Shown: positions 24,650 to 33,789 of the stretch, one piece after another
Layout of the letters: every line of letters starts with the position of its first letter
How positions within the stretch are numbered: the first letter of the stretch is position 1
Assembly: GCF_044872765.1 (NCBI RefSeq)
Contig: NZ_CP085253.1
Location: 1,178,001 to 1,242,000, forward strand
DNA: 64,000 nucleotides
Reading direction: 5' to 3'
Source of the DNA: Micrococcus sp023147585
GTDB lineage: Bacteria; Actinomycetota; Actinomycetes; Actinomycetales; Micrococcaceae
Position numbers and translations under genes: made by a program
The notes under the pieces: generated by a model
Databases searched by the model: none
What the model saw: the letters and a program-made list of their open reading frames with translations, nothing else
What the model was told of the DNA's origin: nothing

Positions 24650-26962
24650 ATGCCTGACGCCCAGCACCGCGCCGACGACGTCGTCGCCACCCAGCCCGAC
24701 GCCCTCGCGCACCGCTCCCCCGCCGCACGCCCGACGCCGCCCGTGGCAGCCGTCGTCCCGACGACGCGCACCGTGCACGGCGAGGAGTTCGCCGACGACT
24801 ACGAGTGGCTGCGCGCCAAGGAGGACCAGCGCGTGCTGGACCACCTGCATGCCGAGAACGCCTACACCGAGGCCGTCACCGCGGACCAGGCCGATCTGCG
24901 CGCGGCGATCTTCGGCGAGATCAAGGCGCACACCGTGGAGACGGACCAGTCCGTGCCCGCTCGCCGGGACCGCTGGTGGTACTTCGTGCGCACGATCGAG
25001 GGCGAGCAGTACCCCGTGCACTGCCGCGTGCCCGCGCGGGACACCGGGGACCTCGAGGCGGACTGGACGCCGCCCGTCGTCGCCGCGGGCGAGACGCTGC
25101 CCGGCGAGCAGGTGATCCTGGACGGCAACGCCGAGGCCGCCGGCCACCCCTTCTTCTCCCTCGGCGGGATGCACATCAGCCCGGACGGCGAGCGTGTGGC
25201 GTACGCCGTGGACCACGCGGGTGACGAGCGCTTCACCCTGCGCGTCCGGGACATCGCCACCGGCGAGGACCTGCCGGACGCGGTGGAGAACATCGCCCAC
25301 GGGGTGCGCTTCGACCGCTCGGGCGCGCGCGTCTTCTACACGCTGTGGGACGACTCGTGGCGCCCGTACCGCGTCATGGTGCACACGCTCGGCACGGACC
25401 CGGCCGAGGACGTGCTGGTCTACGAGGAGTCCGACCCCGGCATGTGGACGGGCTTCGAGGGCGTCGCGGACCGCACCCAGCTGCTCATCGGCGTCGGGAA
25501 CTCGGAGGTGTCCGAGACCTGGGTCGTCGACCTGCCCGAGTCCGCGGACGAGCCCCTGCCGGCCCCGCGCCTGCTCGTGCCGCGCGCCTGGGGGATGCTC
25601 GCCGACGTCGAGCCCGTCACGGGCGGCGACGGCGTCCGCCGCCTGCTGATCGTGCACGATGCGGAGCTCACCGGCGACGGCGCCGAGCGCCTCGCGCCCA
25701 ACGGCATGCTCTCCGTGGTCACGGAGGCGGACGTGGCCGACCGCTCCACGTGGCGCACCGTGGTCCCGCACCGCGAGGACGTGAAGGTGGACGGCGTCAT
25801 GGTGACGCTGACCCACGCCGCGCTCGCGGTGCGCCGTGAGACGACGCCGCGCGTCGTCGTCGCGGAGCTGGACGCGGTGCTGGGCTCAGGGGACGCGGGT
25901 TCCGTGGGCTGGCGCGAGCCGGCGTTCGAGGAGGAGCTCTACGCGTGCCACCTGGCGTCGACGGCGGCCGAGTCGCCGTTCCTGCGCCTGGCCTACACGT
26001 CCTGGATCACGCCGGCCCGCGTGCTGGACGTCGTCGCGGCCACCGGCGAGGTGCACCTGCGCCGCGAGGTGGAGGTGCCCGGCCACGACCCGGCCGACTA
26101 CGCGGTGGAGCGCTGGTGGGCGCCGGCCTCGGAGCCCTCCGCCGCCACGGGGGCGGACGTGCGCGTGCCGCTCACGGTGATCCGACGCAAGGACGTGGCG
26201 CAGGACGCGAGCGCGCCGTGCGTGGTCTACGGCTACGGCTCCTACGAGATGTCCATGGACCCGGCGTTCGGGGTGGCCCGGCTGTCCCTGCTGGACCGCG
26301 GCGTCGTCTACGTGGTGGCCCACGTGCGCGGCGGCGGCGAGCTGGGCCGGGCCTGGTACGAGGACGGCAAGAAGGCCGCGAAGGCGCACACGTTCACCGA
26401 CTTCGTGGACGCCACCCGCTCCGTGGCGGACTCCGGGTGGGTGGACCCGGCGCGGATCGCGGCGACGGGCGGCTCGGCCGGCGGGCTGCTCATGGGTGCC
26501 GTCCTCAACCGAGCGCCCGAGCTGTACCGCGCGTGCCTGGCCGTGGTGCCGTTCGTGGACGCGCTGACCACCATCCTCGACCCGGACCTCCCGCTGTCCG
26601 CACTGGAGTGGGAGGAGTGGGGCAACCCGATCACCGACCCGGAGATCTACCGGCTCATGAAGTCCTACACCCCGTACGAGAACGTGCGGGCCGTGGACTA
26701 CCCGGCGATCGCCGCGGTGACCTCGCTCAACGACACCCGCGTGCTCTACGTGGAGCCCGCCAAGTGGGTGGCGCAGCTGCGCCGCACGGTCACCTCGGAC
26801 CAGGCCACGCCCCTGGCCGAGGGCGGCTCGCCCATCCTGCTGCGCACCGAGATGGACGGCGGCCACGGCGGCGCCTCCGGCCGCTACCAGGGCTGGGAGG
26901 ACACCGCGTGGGAGTACGCGTTCCTGCTCACGGCGCTGGGGGCGACCCGCCGCACGGTGTGA
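24650..26962 (+). CDS. Prolyl oligopeptidase family (oligopeptidase B-like, S9A)
   Basis: A 770-aa cytosolic serine peptidase that cuts short peptides. The N-terminal seven-blade propeller begins after YEWLRAKEDQRVLDHLHAENAY, typical of oligopeptidase B. The C-terminal hydrolase domain holds the nucleophile in TGGSAGGLLMG, the Asp in LNDTRVLYVEPAKW and the His in MDGGHGGASGRY. VYGYGSYEMSMDPAF and HVRGGGELGRAWYEDGK are S9A signatures. No signal peptide. The ATG at 24650 is chosen over 24641; neither has a clear ribosome site. Confidence 0.9.
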   Translation: MPDAQHRADDVVATQPDALAHRSPAARPTPPVAAVVPTTRTVHGEEFADDYEWLRAKEDQRVLDHLHAENAYTEAVTADQADLRAAIFGEIKAHTVETDQSVPARRDRWWYFVRTIEGEQYPVHCRVPARDTGDLEADWTPPVVAAGETLPGEQVILDGNAEAAGHPFFSLGGMHISPDGERVAYAVDHAGDERFTLRVRDIATGEDLPDAVENIAHGVRFDRSGARVFYTLWDDSWRPYRVMVHTLGTDPAEDVLVYEESDPGMWTGFEGVADRTQLLIGVGNSEVSETWVVDLPESADEPLPAPRLLVPRAWGMLADVEPVTGGDGVRRLLIVHDAELTGDGAERLAPNGMLSVVTEADVADRSTWRTVVPHREDVKVDGVMVTLTHAALAVRRETTPRVVVAELDAVLGSGDAGSVGWREPAFEEELYACHLASTAAESPFLRLAYTSWITPARVLDVVAATGEVHLRREVEVPGHDPADYAVERWWAPASEPSAATGADVRVPLTVIRRKDVAQDASAPCVVYGYGSYEMSMDPAFGVARLSLLDRGVVYVVAHVRGGGELGRAWYEDGKKAAKAHTFTDFVDATRSVADSGWVDPARIAATGGSAGGLLMGAVLNRAPELYRACLAVVPFVDALTTILDPDLPLSALEWEEWGNPITDPEIYRLMKSYTPYENVRAVDYPAIAAVTSLNDTRVLYVEPAKWVAQLRRTVTSDQATPLAEGGSPILLRTEMDGGHGGASGRYQGWEDTAWEYAFLLTALGATRRTV

Positions 26963-26990
26963 CGGGGGCGGGGTGTCCGCCCAGAACCGG

Positions 26991-28889
26991 TCAGTCTCCG
27001 GCCTCCCCGGCCCCGCCGGCCGCACGGACCTGGGCCAGCGCGTCGGCAGCGCGCAGCAGCCCCAGGTGGCTGAACGCCTGGGGGAAGTTGCCCGCCATGC
27101 GGTCCTGGCCGTCGTCGTACTCCTCGGCCATGAGGTCGAGGTCGTTCGCGCACGCGTCGAGCCGCTCCATGAGGGCGTCGGCGTCGTCCAGGCGGCCGGT
27201 GCGCGCGTACTGCTCCACGAGCCAGAAGGCGCACGCGAGGAACGGCGCCTCCTCACCGGGCAGCCCGTCGGAGCCGTCCGGGCGGTAGCGCAGCACCAGG
27301 CCGGTGTCCGTGACGAGCTCCTCCTCGATCCGCCGTACGGTGGCGAGCATGCGCGGGTCGTCCGGGGGCAGGAAACCGGTGTGGGGGATCTGGAGGAGGG
27401 AGGCGTCCACCGCGTCCGAGCCGTAGGTCTGGGTGAAGTGGCCGTCCGCGTGCACGCCGCGGGTGAGGATCTCCTCCCGCAGCTCGTCCCGGTGGCGCTC
27501 CCACGCCGCGGTCTCCGCCTCCGTGGCGGGCACGCCGTGGGTGGCCACGGCGTGCAGCGCGCGGTCCAGCGCGGCCCACATCTTGACGCGGCCGTGCGTG
27601 AAGAAGGCAGGCTCCCCGCGCATCTCCCACAGCCCGTGGTCCGGGTCCTCCCGGTGCGCCACGACGCGCTCCACCAGCCGCTTCTGCAGCGGCCAGGACC
27701 ACTCGTCCTCGGGAACGCCGGCGTCCCGGAGGGCGCACAGCGCCATCATGACCGTGCCGATGACGTCCGCCTGCCACTGGGCCGCGGCGCCGTTGCCCAC
27801 GCGCACGGGACGGGAGTCCGCGTGGCCGGGGAGGTGCTCGAGCTCGCGCTCGGGCATGTGGCGCTCCCCCGAGAGCGTGTACATGATCTGCACCTCGTGG
27901 GGCTCCCCCGCGATGGCGCGCAGCAGCCAGTCGCGCCAGGCCGTCGCCCCCTCCACGTGTCCGTGCGCGAGCAGGGCCTCCAGGGCGAGCGCGGTGTCCC
28001 GCAGCCACACATAGCGGTAGTCCCAGTTCCGGACCCCGCCGATGTCCTCCGGCAGGCTCGTGGTCGGGGCCGCCACGATGCCGCCCGTGGCCCGGTGCGT
28101 GAGCCCCTTGAGCACGAGGAGGGATCGCTGGACCCGATCGGCGAGCGGGTCGTCCGCCCGCGGGGCCTCTCGGGTCGACTCCTCCAGCCAGCCGCGCCAC
28201 GTGCGCACGGTGGCCTCCAGCACGTCCTCGGCGCGGGGCGCGGAGGGGGCCATGCCCCACGCCGGGTACCAGGTCAGGCACCACTGGGCGGACTCCCCGG
28301 CGACCAGCTCCGTCGTGCCCTCGTGATGCCCGTCCACCGGCTCCAGGTCCGGCCCGTGCACCGCGAGCGCGTCCCCGCCGGCGACGACGGCCAGGAACGA
28401 CTCCCCGTCTGCGTCCTCCTGACGCGAGACCCACGGCTCGACCTCGCCGTAGTCGAGGCGGGCGAACACGGACTGCGTCACGCGCACGCGTCCCGCGAGG
28501 CAGCGGACCAGCCGCATGACGTCGGCCCGCGCCGCCGCCTCGGACGCCCCGGTCCCGTCGGGGCCGCCGTCGTTCCCCAGGGCGTCCCCCACGCCGTCCG
28601 CGTCCATGAGCGGCATGAAGTCCAGCACCTCGGCCTCCCCGGACGGCGAACGCCAGAGGGTGCGCAGCACGAGGGTGCCCGGCAGGTAGGCGCGCTCCGC
28701 GACCTCGCCGTCCTCGATCCCCAGGCTCCACTCGCCGTGCTCCCGCGTGCCGAGGAGCGAGGTGAACACCGAGGCCGAGTCGAAGCGGGGCAGGCACAGC
28801 CACGTGATCGCCCCCTCCCGGGACACCAGTGCCCCGCTGAGCTGGTGGGACAGGAAGGCGTGGTCGTCGATGCGGGGCTGGGCGCTCAT
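26991..28889 (-). CDS. GH15 glycoside hydrolase (glucoamylase/trehalase type)
   Basis: A 632-aa protein of the GH15 family. The N-terminal beta domain starts IDDHAFLSHQLSGALVSREGAITWLCLPRFDSASVF. The catalytic (alpha/alpha)6 barrel contains GGVRNWDYRYVWLRDTALALEALLAHG and ends with GLPGEEAPFLACAFWLVEQYARTGRLDDA, where one catalytic Glu is expected. Actinobacterial members include the mycobacterial trehalase and alpha-glucan hydrolases, so trehalose or maltooligosaccharides are likely substrates. Cytoplasmic. Start at ATG 28889. It is convergent with the oligopeptidase gene. Confidence 0.88.
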   Translation of the reverse strand: MSAQPRIDDHAFLSHQLSGALVSREGAITWLCLPRFDSASVFTSLLGTREHGEWSLGIEDGEVAERAYLPGTLVLRTLWRSPSGEAEVLDFMPLMDADGVGDALGNDGGPDGTGASEAAARADVMRLVRCLAGRVRVTQSVFARLDYGEVEPWVSRQEDADGESFLAVVAGGDALAVHGPDLEPVDGHHEGTTELVAGESAQWCLTWYPAWGMAPSAPRAEDVLEATVRTWRGWLEESTREAPRADDPLADRVQRSLLVLKGLTHRATGGIVAAPTTSLPEDIGGVRNWDYRYVWLRDTALALEALLAHGHVEGATAWRDWLLRAIAGEPHEVQIMYTLSGERHMPERELEHLPGHADSRPVRVGNGAAAQWQADVIGTVMMALCALRDAGVPEDEWSWPLQKRLVERVVAHREDPDHGLWEMRGEPAFFTHGRVKMWAALDRALHAVATHGVPATEAETAAWERHRDELREEILTRGVHADGHFTQTYGSDAVDASLLQIPHTGFLPPDDPRMLATVRRIEEELVTDTGLVLRYRPDGSDGLPGEEAPFLACAFWLVEQYARTGRLDDADALMERLDACANDLDLMAEEYDDGQDRMAGNFPQAFSHLGLLRAADALAQVRAAGGAGEAGD

Positions 28890-29052
28890 GCAGGGCAGTC
28901 CATCACCCCGGGGGAGGCGGGGCCAGTCGGGGGCGTGGACCCACGACGACGTCACCGGGAGAATGGCGTGGCCGGCCGGGTCCCTCCCGGCCGCCGCCCG
29001 CGCACCCGCCCCGCTCCCCCGTTCCGTCTGCCCGCCCCGTCCAGGAGGACCC

Positions 29053-30507
29053 ATGCCCGACGTCCAGAACCCCTGCCCCACCGGAGCATCCCCGGCACCC
29101 GACGACGACCGGGCCTCCGCGTCCGTGGCGCTCGTGATCGTGGGCGCGACCGGTGACCTGACCCGACGGCTCCTGCTGCCGGGGCTGGCCCGGGCCCTCA
29201 CGGTCCACGACCTGCCGGAGGTGACCCTGGTGGGCTCGGCCCACGCGGACGGCCATTCGCTCGAGGAGTGGCGCGGCGTCATCGAGGAGGCCGTGGGAGA
29301 GACGGATCTGGACGCCGACGCACGGGCGGGCCTCGTCGAGCGCGCCGCCTGGCGCACCGCCGACGCCTCGGACCCCGAGGACCTGGGCGCCCTGCTCGTC
29401 GCCGCCCGCGAGGCCGCCGGGGAGGAGGCCGTCGTCGTGCTGTACCTGGCGCTGGACCCGGACCTCGCCGCCGAGGCGTGCGCGGCGCTCGAGCAGGTGG
29501 AGGACCGCCCGGAGGGGCTGCGCATCGTGCTGGAGAAGCCGTTCGGCTCGGACCAGCGGTCGGCGCGCGAGCTCAACGCGCTGCTGGGGCGGATCGCCGG
29601 GGAGGAGGACGTGTTCCGCGTGGACCACTTCCTCAGGGAGTCGATGGTCTCGGGCCTGCTCACCCTGCGCACCGCCAACCGCGTGCTGGGGCGCGTGTGG
29701 AGCGCGGCCGACGTCGAGCACGTGGACATCGTGGCGGACGAGTCCCTGGCCCTGGAGGGGCGCGCCGGGTTCTACGACGGCACCGGGGCTCTCGAGGACA
29801 TGCTCCAGTCCCACCTGCTGCAGGTGCTGGCCATGGTGGCCCTGGAGCCCCCGCGGCGTCTCACCCCGGACGCCCTGCAGGACGCCGTCGTCGAGGTGCT
29901 GCGGGCCACGCGCGTGCGCGACGACGACGCGGTCGCCTCCTCGCGCCGGGCCCGGTACACCGCCGGGACGGTGGGAGGCCAGGACGTGCCCGACTACGTC
30001 GCCGAGGAGGGCGTGGACCCGGAGAACGGGGCCGAGACGCTCGCCCAGGTGGAGCTGGAGGTCCGGACCGACCGGTGGGCGGGCGTGCCGTTCCGGCTGC
30101 GGTCCGGCAAGGCGCTGGAGCCGCGCCGCTGGGAGGTCGTGCTCTCGCTGCGGCCGCCCGAGGGGGTGCCCGCGGGGCTGGAGGCGGCCGCGGGGCGGGA
30201 GCGGATCGTGGTGGGACTGGACCCGCGGGCCCTGCGGGTGGAGCTGGCCGTGGACGGGCCGGACACCCCGTTCGTCGCGGAGCGCAGCGTGCTCGCGGCG
30301 GACCTGGCCGAGGAGGACGTGGACGCGTACGGCGAGGTGATGCGCGGCGTGCTCACCGGGGATCGGATGCTCTCGGTGCGAGGCGACGCCGCGGAGGAGT
30401 GCTGGCGCATCCTGGCCCCCGTGATCGAGGCGTGGGACGCGGGGCGGGTGCCCCTCGACGAGTACGCCGCCGGGTCCTCGGGACCGGAGGACTGGCCGGA
30501 GAGGTGA
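29053..30507 (+). CDS. Glucose-6-phosphate dehydrogenase family protein, divergent active site
   Basis: A 484-aa member of the G6PD family. Recognisable: nucleotide motif GATGDLTRRLLLPGL (31-45), EKPFGSD (161-167), LQSHLLQVLAMVALEPP and RSGKALEPRRWEVVL. The substrate motif, normally RIDHYLGKE, reads RVDHFLRES (189-197): the catalytic His is kept but Gly-Lys-Glu is changed to Arg-Glu-Ser. It could be a second, specialised Zwf (another sugar phosphate or coenzyme) rather than the housekeeping enzyme. No opcA, gnd or tal gene adjoins it. ATG at 29053 with AGGAGG. Confidence 0.8.
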   Translation: MPDVQNPCPTGASPAPDDDRASASVALVIVGATGDLTRRLLLPGLARALTVHDLPEVTLVGSAHADGHSLEEWRGVIEEAVGETDLDADARAGLVERAAWRTADASDPEDLGALLVAAREAAGEEAVVVLYLALDPDLAAEACAALEQVEDRPEGLRIVLEKPFGSDQRSARELNALLGRIAGEEDVFRVDHFLRESMVSGLLTLRTANRVLGRVWSAADVEHVDIVADESLALEGRAGFYDGTGALEDMLQSHLLQVLAMVALEPPRRLTPDALQDAVVEVLRATRVRDDDAVASSRRARYTAGTVGGQDVPDYVAEEGVDPENGAETLAQVELEVRTDRWAGVPFRLRSGKALEPRRWEVVLSLRPPEGVPAGLEAAAGRERIVVGLDPRALRVELAVDGPDTPFVAERSVLAADLAEEDVDAYGEVMRGVLTGDRMLSVRGDAAEECWRILAPVIEAWDAGRVPLDEYAAGSSGPEDWPER

Positions 30508-30541
30508 CCCGCGGGAGTGACCGTGGGTCGCACGGCGGGCC

Positions 30542-30547
30542 TAGACT
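30542..30547 (+). promoter_or_regulatory. -10 element of menB
   Basis: TAGACT, 8 nt before the menB ATG. The same upstream wording (GGGCCT...ACTCGGG..CCATG) recurs before the broken second copy at 33190. Confidence 0.5.
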
Positions 30548-30555
30548 CGGGCCCC

Positions 30556-31539
30556 ATGAGCAGCCCGCAGCCCGACGCCGCCCGCCCCGACCGCGACCGC
30601 CTCCCCGAGAAGGTCTCCGACCTCTTCGACCCGACGCGCTGGCGCGTGGTGGAGGGCTTCGACCTCGAGGACATGACGTACCACCGCCAGGTGGAGCGCG
30701 ACGCCGACGGCCGCTGGGTGCGCGACCTGCCCACGGTGCGCATCGCCTTCGACCGCCCCGAGGTCCGCAACGCGTTCCGTCCCGGCACCGTGGACGAGCT
30801 CTACCGCGCCCTCGACCACGCCCGCATGACCCCGGACGTGGGCACGGTCCTCCTCACCGGCAACGGCCCCTCCTCCAAGGACGGCGGCCACGCGTTCTGC
30901 TCCGGCGGGGACCAGCGCATCCGCGGCCGCGACGGCTACCGCTACGCCGAGGGGGAGACGGCCGAGACCATCGACCCGGCCCGCGCCGGACGCCTCCACA
31001 TCCTCGAGGTCCAGCGCCTGATGCGCACCTCGCCCAAGGCGATCATCGCCGTCGTGAACGGGTGGGCCGCCGGCGGCGGGCACTCGCTGCACGTGGTCGC
31101 GGACCTCACGCTCGCCTCCCGCCAGCACGGGAAGTTCAAGCAGACGGACGCCACGGTCGGCTCGTTCGACGCCGGCTACGGCTCGGCCCTGCTCGCCCGC
31201 CAGGTGGGCCAGAAGCGGGCGCGGGAGATCTTCTTCGCCGCCCGCGAGTACTCGGCCGAGCAGATGGTCGAGATGGGCGCCGTCAACGAGGCCGTGGACC
31301 ACGAGCGCCTCGAGGAGGTCGCCCTCGAGTACGCCGCGGACATCAACCGTCAGTCCCCGCAGGCCATCCGCATGCTCAAGTTCGCGTTCAACCTGCCCGA
31401 CGACGGCATGGCCGGCCAGCAGGTCTTCGCCGGCGAGGCCACGCGCATGGCCTACATGACGGACGAGGCCGTGGAGGGCCGGGACGCGTTCCTGCAGAAG
31501 CGCGACCCGGACTGGTCCGCCTTCCCGTACCACTTCTGA
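30556..31539 (+). CDS. menB: 1,4-Dihydroxy-2-naphthoyl-CoA synthase MenB
   Basis: A 327-aa crotonase-fold enzyme that closes the second ring of menaquinone from o-succinylbenzoyl-CoA. Family features: SDLFDPTRWRVVEGFDLEDMTYHR, FDRPEVRNAFRPGTVDELY, HAFCSGGDQRIRGRDGYRY (oxyanion loop), VNGWAAGGGHSLHVVADLTLAS, QTDATVGSFDAGYGS with the catalytic Asp, and QKRDPDWSAFPYHF at the end. Canonical MenB proteins end in PYYF or PRYF; the broken copy downstream keeps that form. Leaderless promoter layout. This is the only complete copy here. Confidence 0.95.
   Translation: MSSPQPDAARPDRDRLPEKVSDLFDPTRWRVVEGFDLEDMTYHRQVERDADGRWVRDLPTVRIAFDRPEVRNAFRPGTVDELYRALDHARMTPDVGTVLLTGNGPSSKDGGHAFCSGGDQRIRGRDGYRYAEGETAETIDPARAGRLHILEVQRLMRTSPKAIIAVVNGWAAGGGHSLHVVADLTLASRQHGKFKQTDATVGSFDAGYGSALLARQVGQKRAREIFFAAREYSAEQMVEMGAVNEAVDHERLEEVALEYAADINRQSPQAIRMLKFAFNLPDDGMAGQQVFAGEATRMAYMTDEAVEGRDAFLQKRDPDWSAFPYHF
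30988..31539 (+). repeat. Direct repeat, upstream copy (menB 3' half)
   Basis: 552 bp aligned without gaps to 33238-33789. By eye there is one difference between about 31021 and 31320, and roughly 16 in the last 220 bp. Differences are mostly at third codon positions. Confidence 0.9.
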
Positions 31540-31570
31540 CCGACCACCACGGCAGGACGGAGACCCGCCC

Positions 31571-33136
31571 ATGCTCGCACTGCTCAACGACCAGCCCATC
31601 CTCGTCCTCATGGCCACCGTCGCCCTGGGCGCCGCCGTCGGCACCATCCCCCTGGGCAAGATCCGCCTCGGCGCCTCCGGCGCCCTGTTCGTGGGCCTGC
31701 TCGTCGGAGCGGTGCTGCCCGGCGTCGGCGACCGGCTGGCCTTGTTCCAGAGCTTCGGCCTGGCCCTCTTCGCCTACCTGATCGGGCTCGGCGCCGGCAA
31801 GGTGTTCTTCCGGGACCTGCGCCGCAACCTGCCCCTGATGCTGGCCGCCGTCGTCGTGGTGATCCTCACCGCCTTCACGGTGCACCCGCTGGCCGCGCTG
31901 CTCAACCTGGACCTGCCGACGGCGATCGGCGTGTGGACGGGTTCGCTCACCGCGACGCCGGCGATGGCGCTGGCGAACCAGCTCACCGGCGGGCAGGCCC
32001 CGGCCGTGGGCTACGGGCTGTCCTACCTGGTGGGTGTGGTCGGCACCATCATCGCGATCACCCTGCTCGCCGCCCGCCCGTGGAGCAGTTCCCCGCGCGA
32101 TCCGGCGCCGGTGACCGACGGAAAGCTGCGCTTCACCGCCGTGACCGCCACCTCCGCCATCGCCGTGCGGGACATCCCGGGGATCGCCGAGGGGCTGCTG
32201 CGCGTGGTCGCGCTGCGCCGCGGCGGCGTGGCCCGGATCGCCGGCTCCGCCAACCGGATCGAACCCGGGGACAAGGTCGTCCTGGACGGCACGGAGAAGA
32301 ACATCGACGAGGCCGTGCAGGCCTTCGGCCGCCGCACCGACGCCGACCCGGCGCGGGTGATGAACCCGCTGCAGACCTCCATGGTCATCGTCACGGCCCG
32401 TGCCCTGGCCGACCGCCGCCTGGGCACGCTGTCCCTGCGCGAGCGCTTCGGCACCGACGTGGCCCGGCTGCGGCGCGACGACGTCGAGTCGCTGGCCACC
32501 CCGCAGACCGAGCTCAAGGTCGGCGACCGGGTGCTCATCGTGACCACCGCGCCGCGCATGGAGGCGGTGCGCGACTTCTTCGGCAACTCGACGCGCGGGC
32601 TCTCGAACCTGGACTGGATCTCCCTGGGCACGGGCATGGCGCTGGGCTACCTGCTGGGCATGGTGACGATCCCGCTTCCGGGCGGTGCCTCCTTCTCCCT
32701 CGGCCCGGCGGCCGGGTGCATCCTCGTCGGCCTCGCCCTCGGTGCGATCGGCCGAACGGGACCCACGGTGTGGGAGCCGTCCACGGAGATCGCGCTGACG
32801 CTGCGGCAGTTCGGCCTCATGCTCTTCCTAGGCGTGGTGGGCTTGGCCGCCGGCCCGGCGTTCATCGAGACGGTGTTCACCCGGGTCGGCGGGCTGGCCA
32901 TCCTGATGTCCGCCGTGCTCACCGCGCTGACCGCGGCCCTGCTCATCGCCGCGGCACGGCTGCTGGGGCAGTCCGTGGATCGCACCTACGGGGCACTGGC
33001 GGGCATCACGGGCCAGCCGGCGATCCTGGACTACGCGCTCTCCCGGTCCACCGACGCCCGCGTGACCGAGGGCTACGCCCAGCTGTTCGCGCTGATCATG
33101 GTGGTCAAGATCGCCACCGTGCCGTTCATGCTCTGA
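31571..33136 (+). CDS. AspT/YidE-type transporter with RCK_C (TrkA_C) domains
   Basis: A 521-aa membrane protein with the 'AspT/YidE/YbjL duplication' layout. The first half (residues 1-180) has about five helices, including TGSLTATPAMALANQL. A cytoplasmic middle (about 190-345) holds two TrkA_C-like lobes (VVALRRGGVARIAGSANRIEPGDKVVLDG and VARLRRDDVESL...VGDRVLIVT). The second half (about 350-521) repeats the membrane unit and ends with AGITGQPAILDYAL. Aspartate-alanine exchangers and putative anion exporters belong here; the substrate is unknown. It lies between two menB copies and could be lost by recombination between them. Confidence 0.85.
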   Translation: MLALLNDQPILVLMATVALGAAVGTIPLGKIRLGASGALFVGLLVGAVLPGVGDRLALFQSFGLALFAYLIGLGAGKVFFRDLRRNLPLMLAAVVVVILTAFTVHPLAALLNLDLPTAIGVWTGSLTATPAMALANQLTGGQAPAVGYGLSYLVGVVGTIIAITLLAARPWSSSPRDPAPVTDGKLRFTAVTATSAIAVRDIPGIAEGLLRVVALRRGGVARIAGSANRIEPGDKVVLDGTEKNIDEAVQAFGRRTDADPARVMNPLQTSMVIVTARALADRRLGTLSLRERFGTDVARLRRDDVESLATPQTELKVGDRVLIVTTAPRMEAVRDFFGNSTRGLSNLDWISLGTGMALGYLLGMVTIPLPGGASFSLGPAAGCILVGLALGAIGRTGPTVWEPSTEIALTLRQFGLMLFLGVVGLAAGPAFIETVFTRVGGLAILMSAVLTALTAALLIAAARLLGQSVDRTYGALAGITGQPAILDYALSRSTDARVTEGYAQLFALIMVVKIATVPFML

Positions 33137-33141
33137 CCGGC

Positions 33142-33179
33142 CGGTCGGATCCGGTCCGCCGGGCGGGTCCGTCCGACCG
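33142..33179. terminator. Hairpin after the AspT-like gene
   Basis: An 8-bp outer stem (33142-33149 with 33172-33179) encloses a GC-rich inner stem. It starts 6 nt past the transporter stop and precedes the promoter of the second menB copy. Confidence 0.55.
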
Positions 33180-33202
33180 TCGGGCCTCCTACACTCGGGG
33201 CC

Positions 33203-33789
33203 ATGCCCGCCACCGCCGACGCCCTCGCCCGCGCCACGGACGTCTGCACGTCCTCGAGGTCCAGCGCCTGATGCGCACCTCGCCCAAGGCGATCATCGCC
33301 GTCGTGAACGGGTGGGCCGCCGGCGGCGGGCACTCGCTGCACGTGGTCGCCGACCTCACGCTCGCCTCCCGCCAGCACGGGAAGTTCAAGCAGACGGACG
33401 CCACGGTCGGCTCGTTCGACGCCGGCTACGGCTCGGCCCTGCTCGCCCGCCAGGTGGGCCAGAAGCGGGCGCGGGAGATCTTCTTCGCCGCCCGCGAGTA
33501 CTCGGCCGAGCAGATGGTCGAGATGGGCGCCGTCAACGAGGCCGTGGACCACGAGCGCCTCGAGGAGGTCGCGCTGGAGTATGCGGCGGACATCAACGCG
33601 CAGTCCCCGCAGGCCATCCGCATGCTCAAGTTCGCGTTCAACCTGCCCGACGACGGCATGGCCGGCCAGCAGGTGTTCGCGGGTGAGGCCACGCGCATGG
33701 CCTACATGACGGACGAGGCCGTGGAGGGCCGGGACGCGTTCCTGCAGAAGCGCGACCCGGACTGGACGCCGTTCCCCTACTACTTCTGA
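33203..33789 (+). pseudogene. Truncated, frameshifted second menB
   Basis: A TACACT hexamer (33190-33195), 7 nt and an ATG at 33203 repeat the menB promoter layout. The frame from this ATG reads MPATADALARATDVCTSSRS and stops at 33270. The menB body (GRLHVLEVQRLMRTSPKAI to PDWTPFPYYF) resumes in another frame from 33238. About 390-430 bp corresponding to the first half of the gene are missing, including the substrate-binding SGGDQ loop. It therefore looks like a full tandem duplication that later suffered an internal deletion. A protein started at ATG 33271 would lack the N-terminal half and is unlikely to function. The stop overlaps the convergent GNAT gene by 10 bp. Confidence 0.88.
33238..33789 (+). 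repeat. Direct repeat, downstream copy (menB 3' half)
   Basis: Partner of 30988-31539, offset 2250 bp, same orientation. Together the repeats flank the AspT-like gene. Confidence 0.9.

Noticed and set aside
33271..33789. Second menB as a functional short protein starting at ATG 33271
   Set aside because: It would lack the first half of the crotonase fold, including the oxyanion-hole SGGDQ loop, and has no ribosome site.
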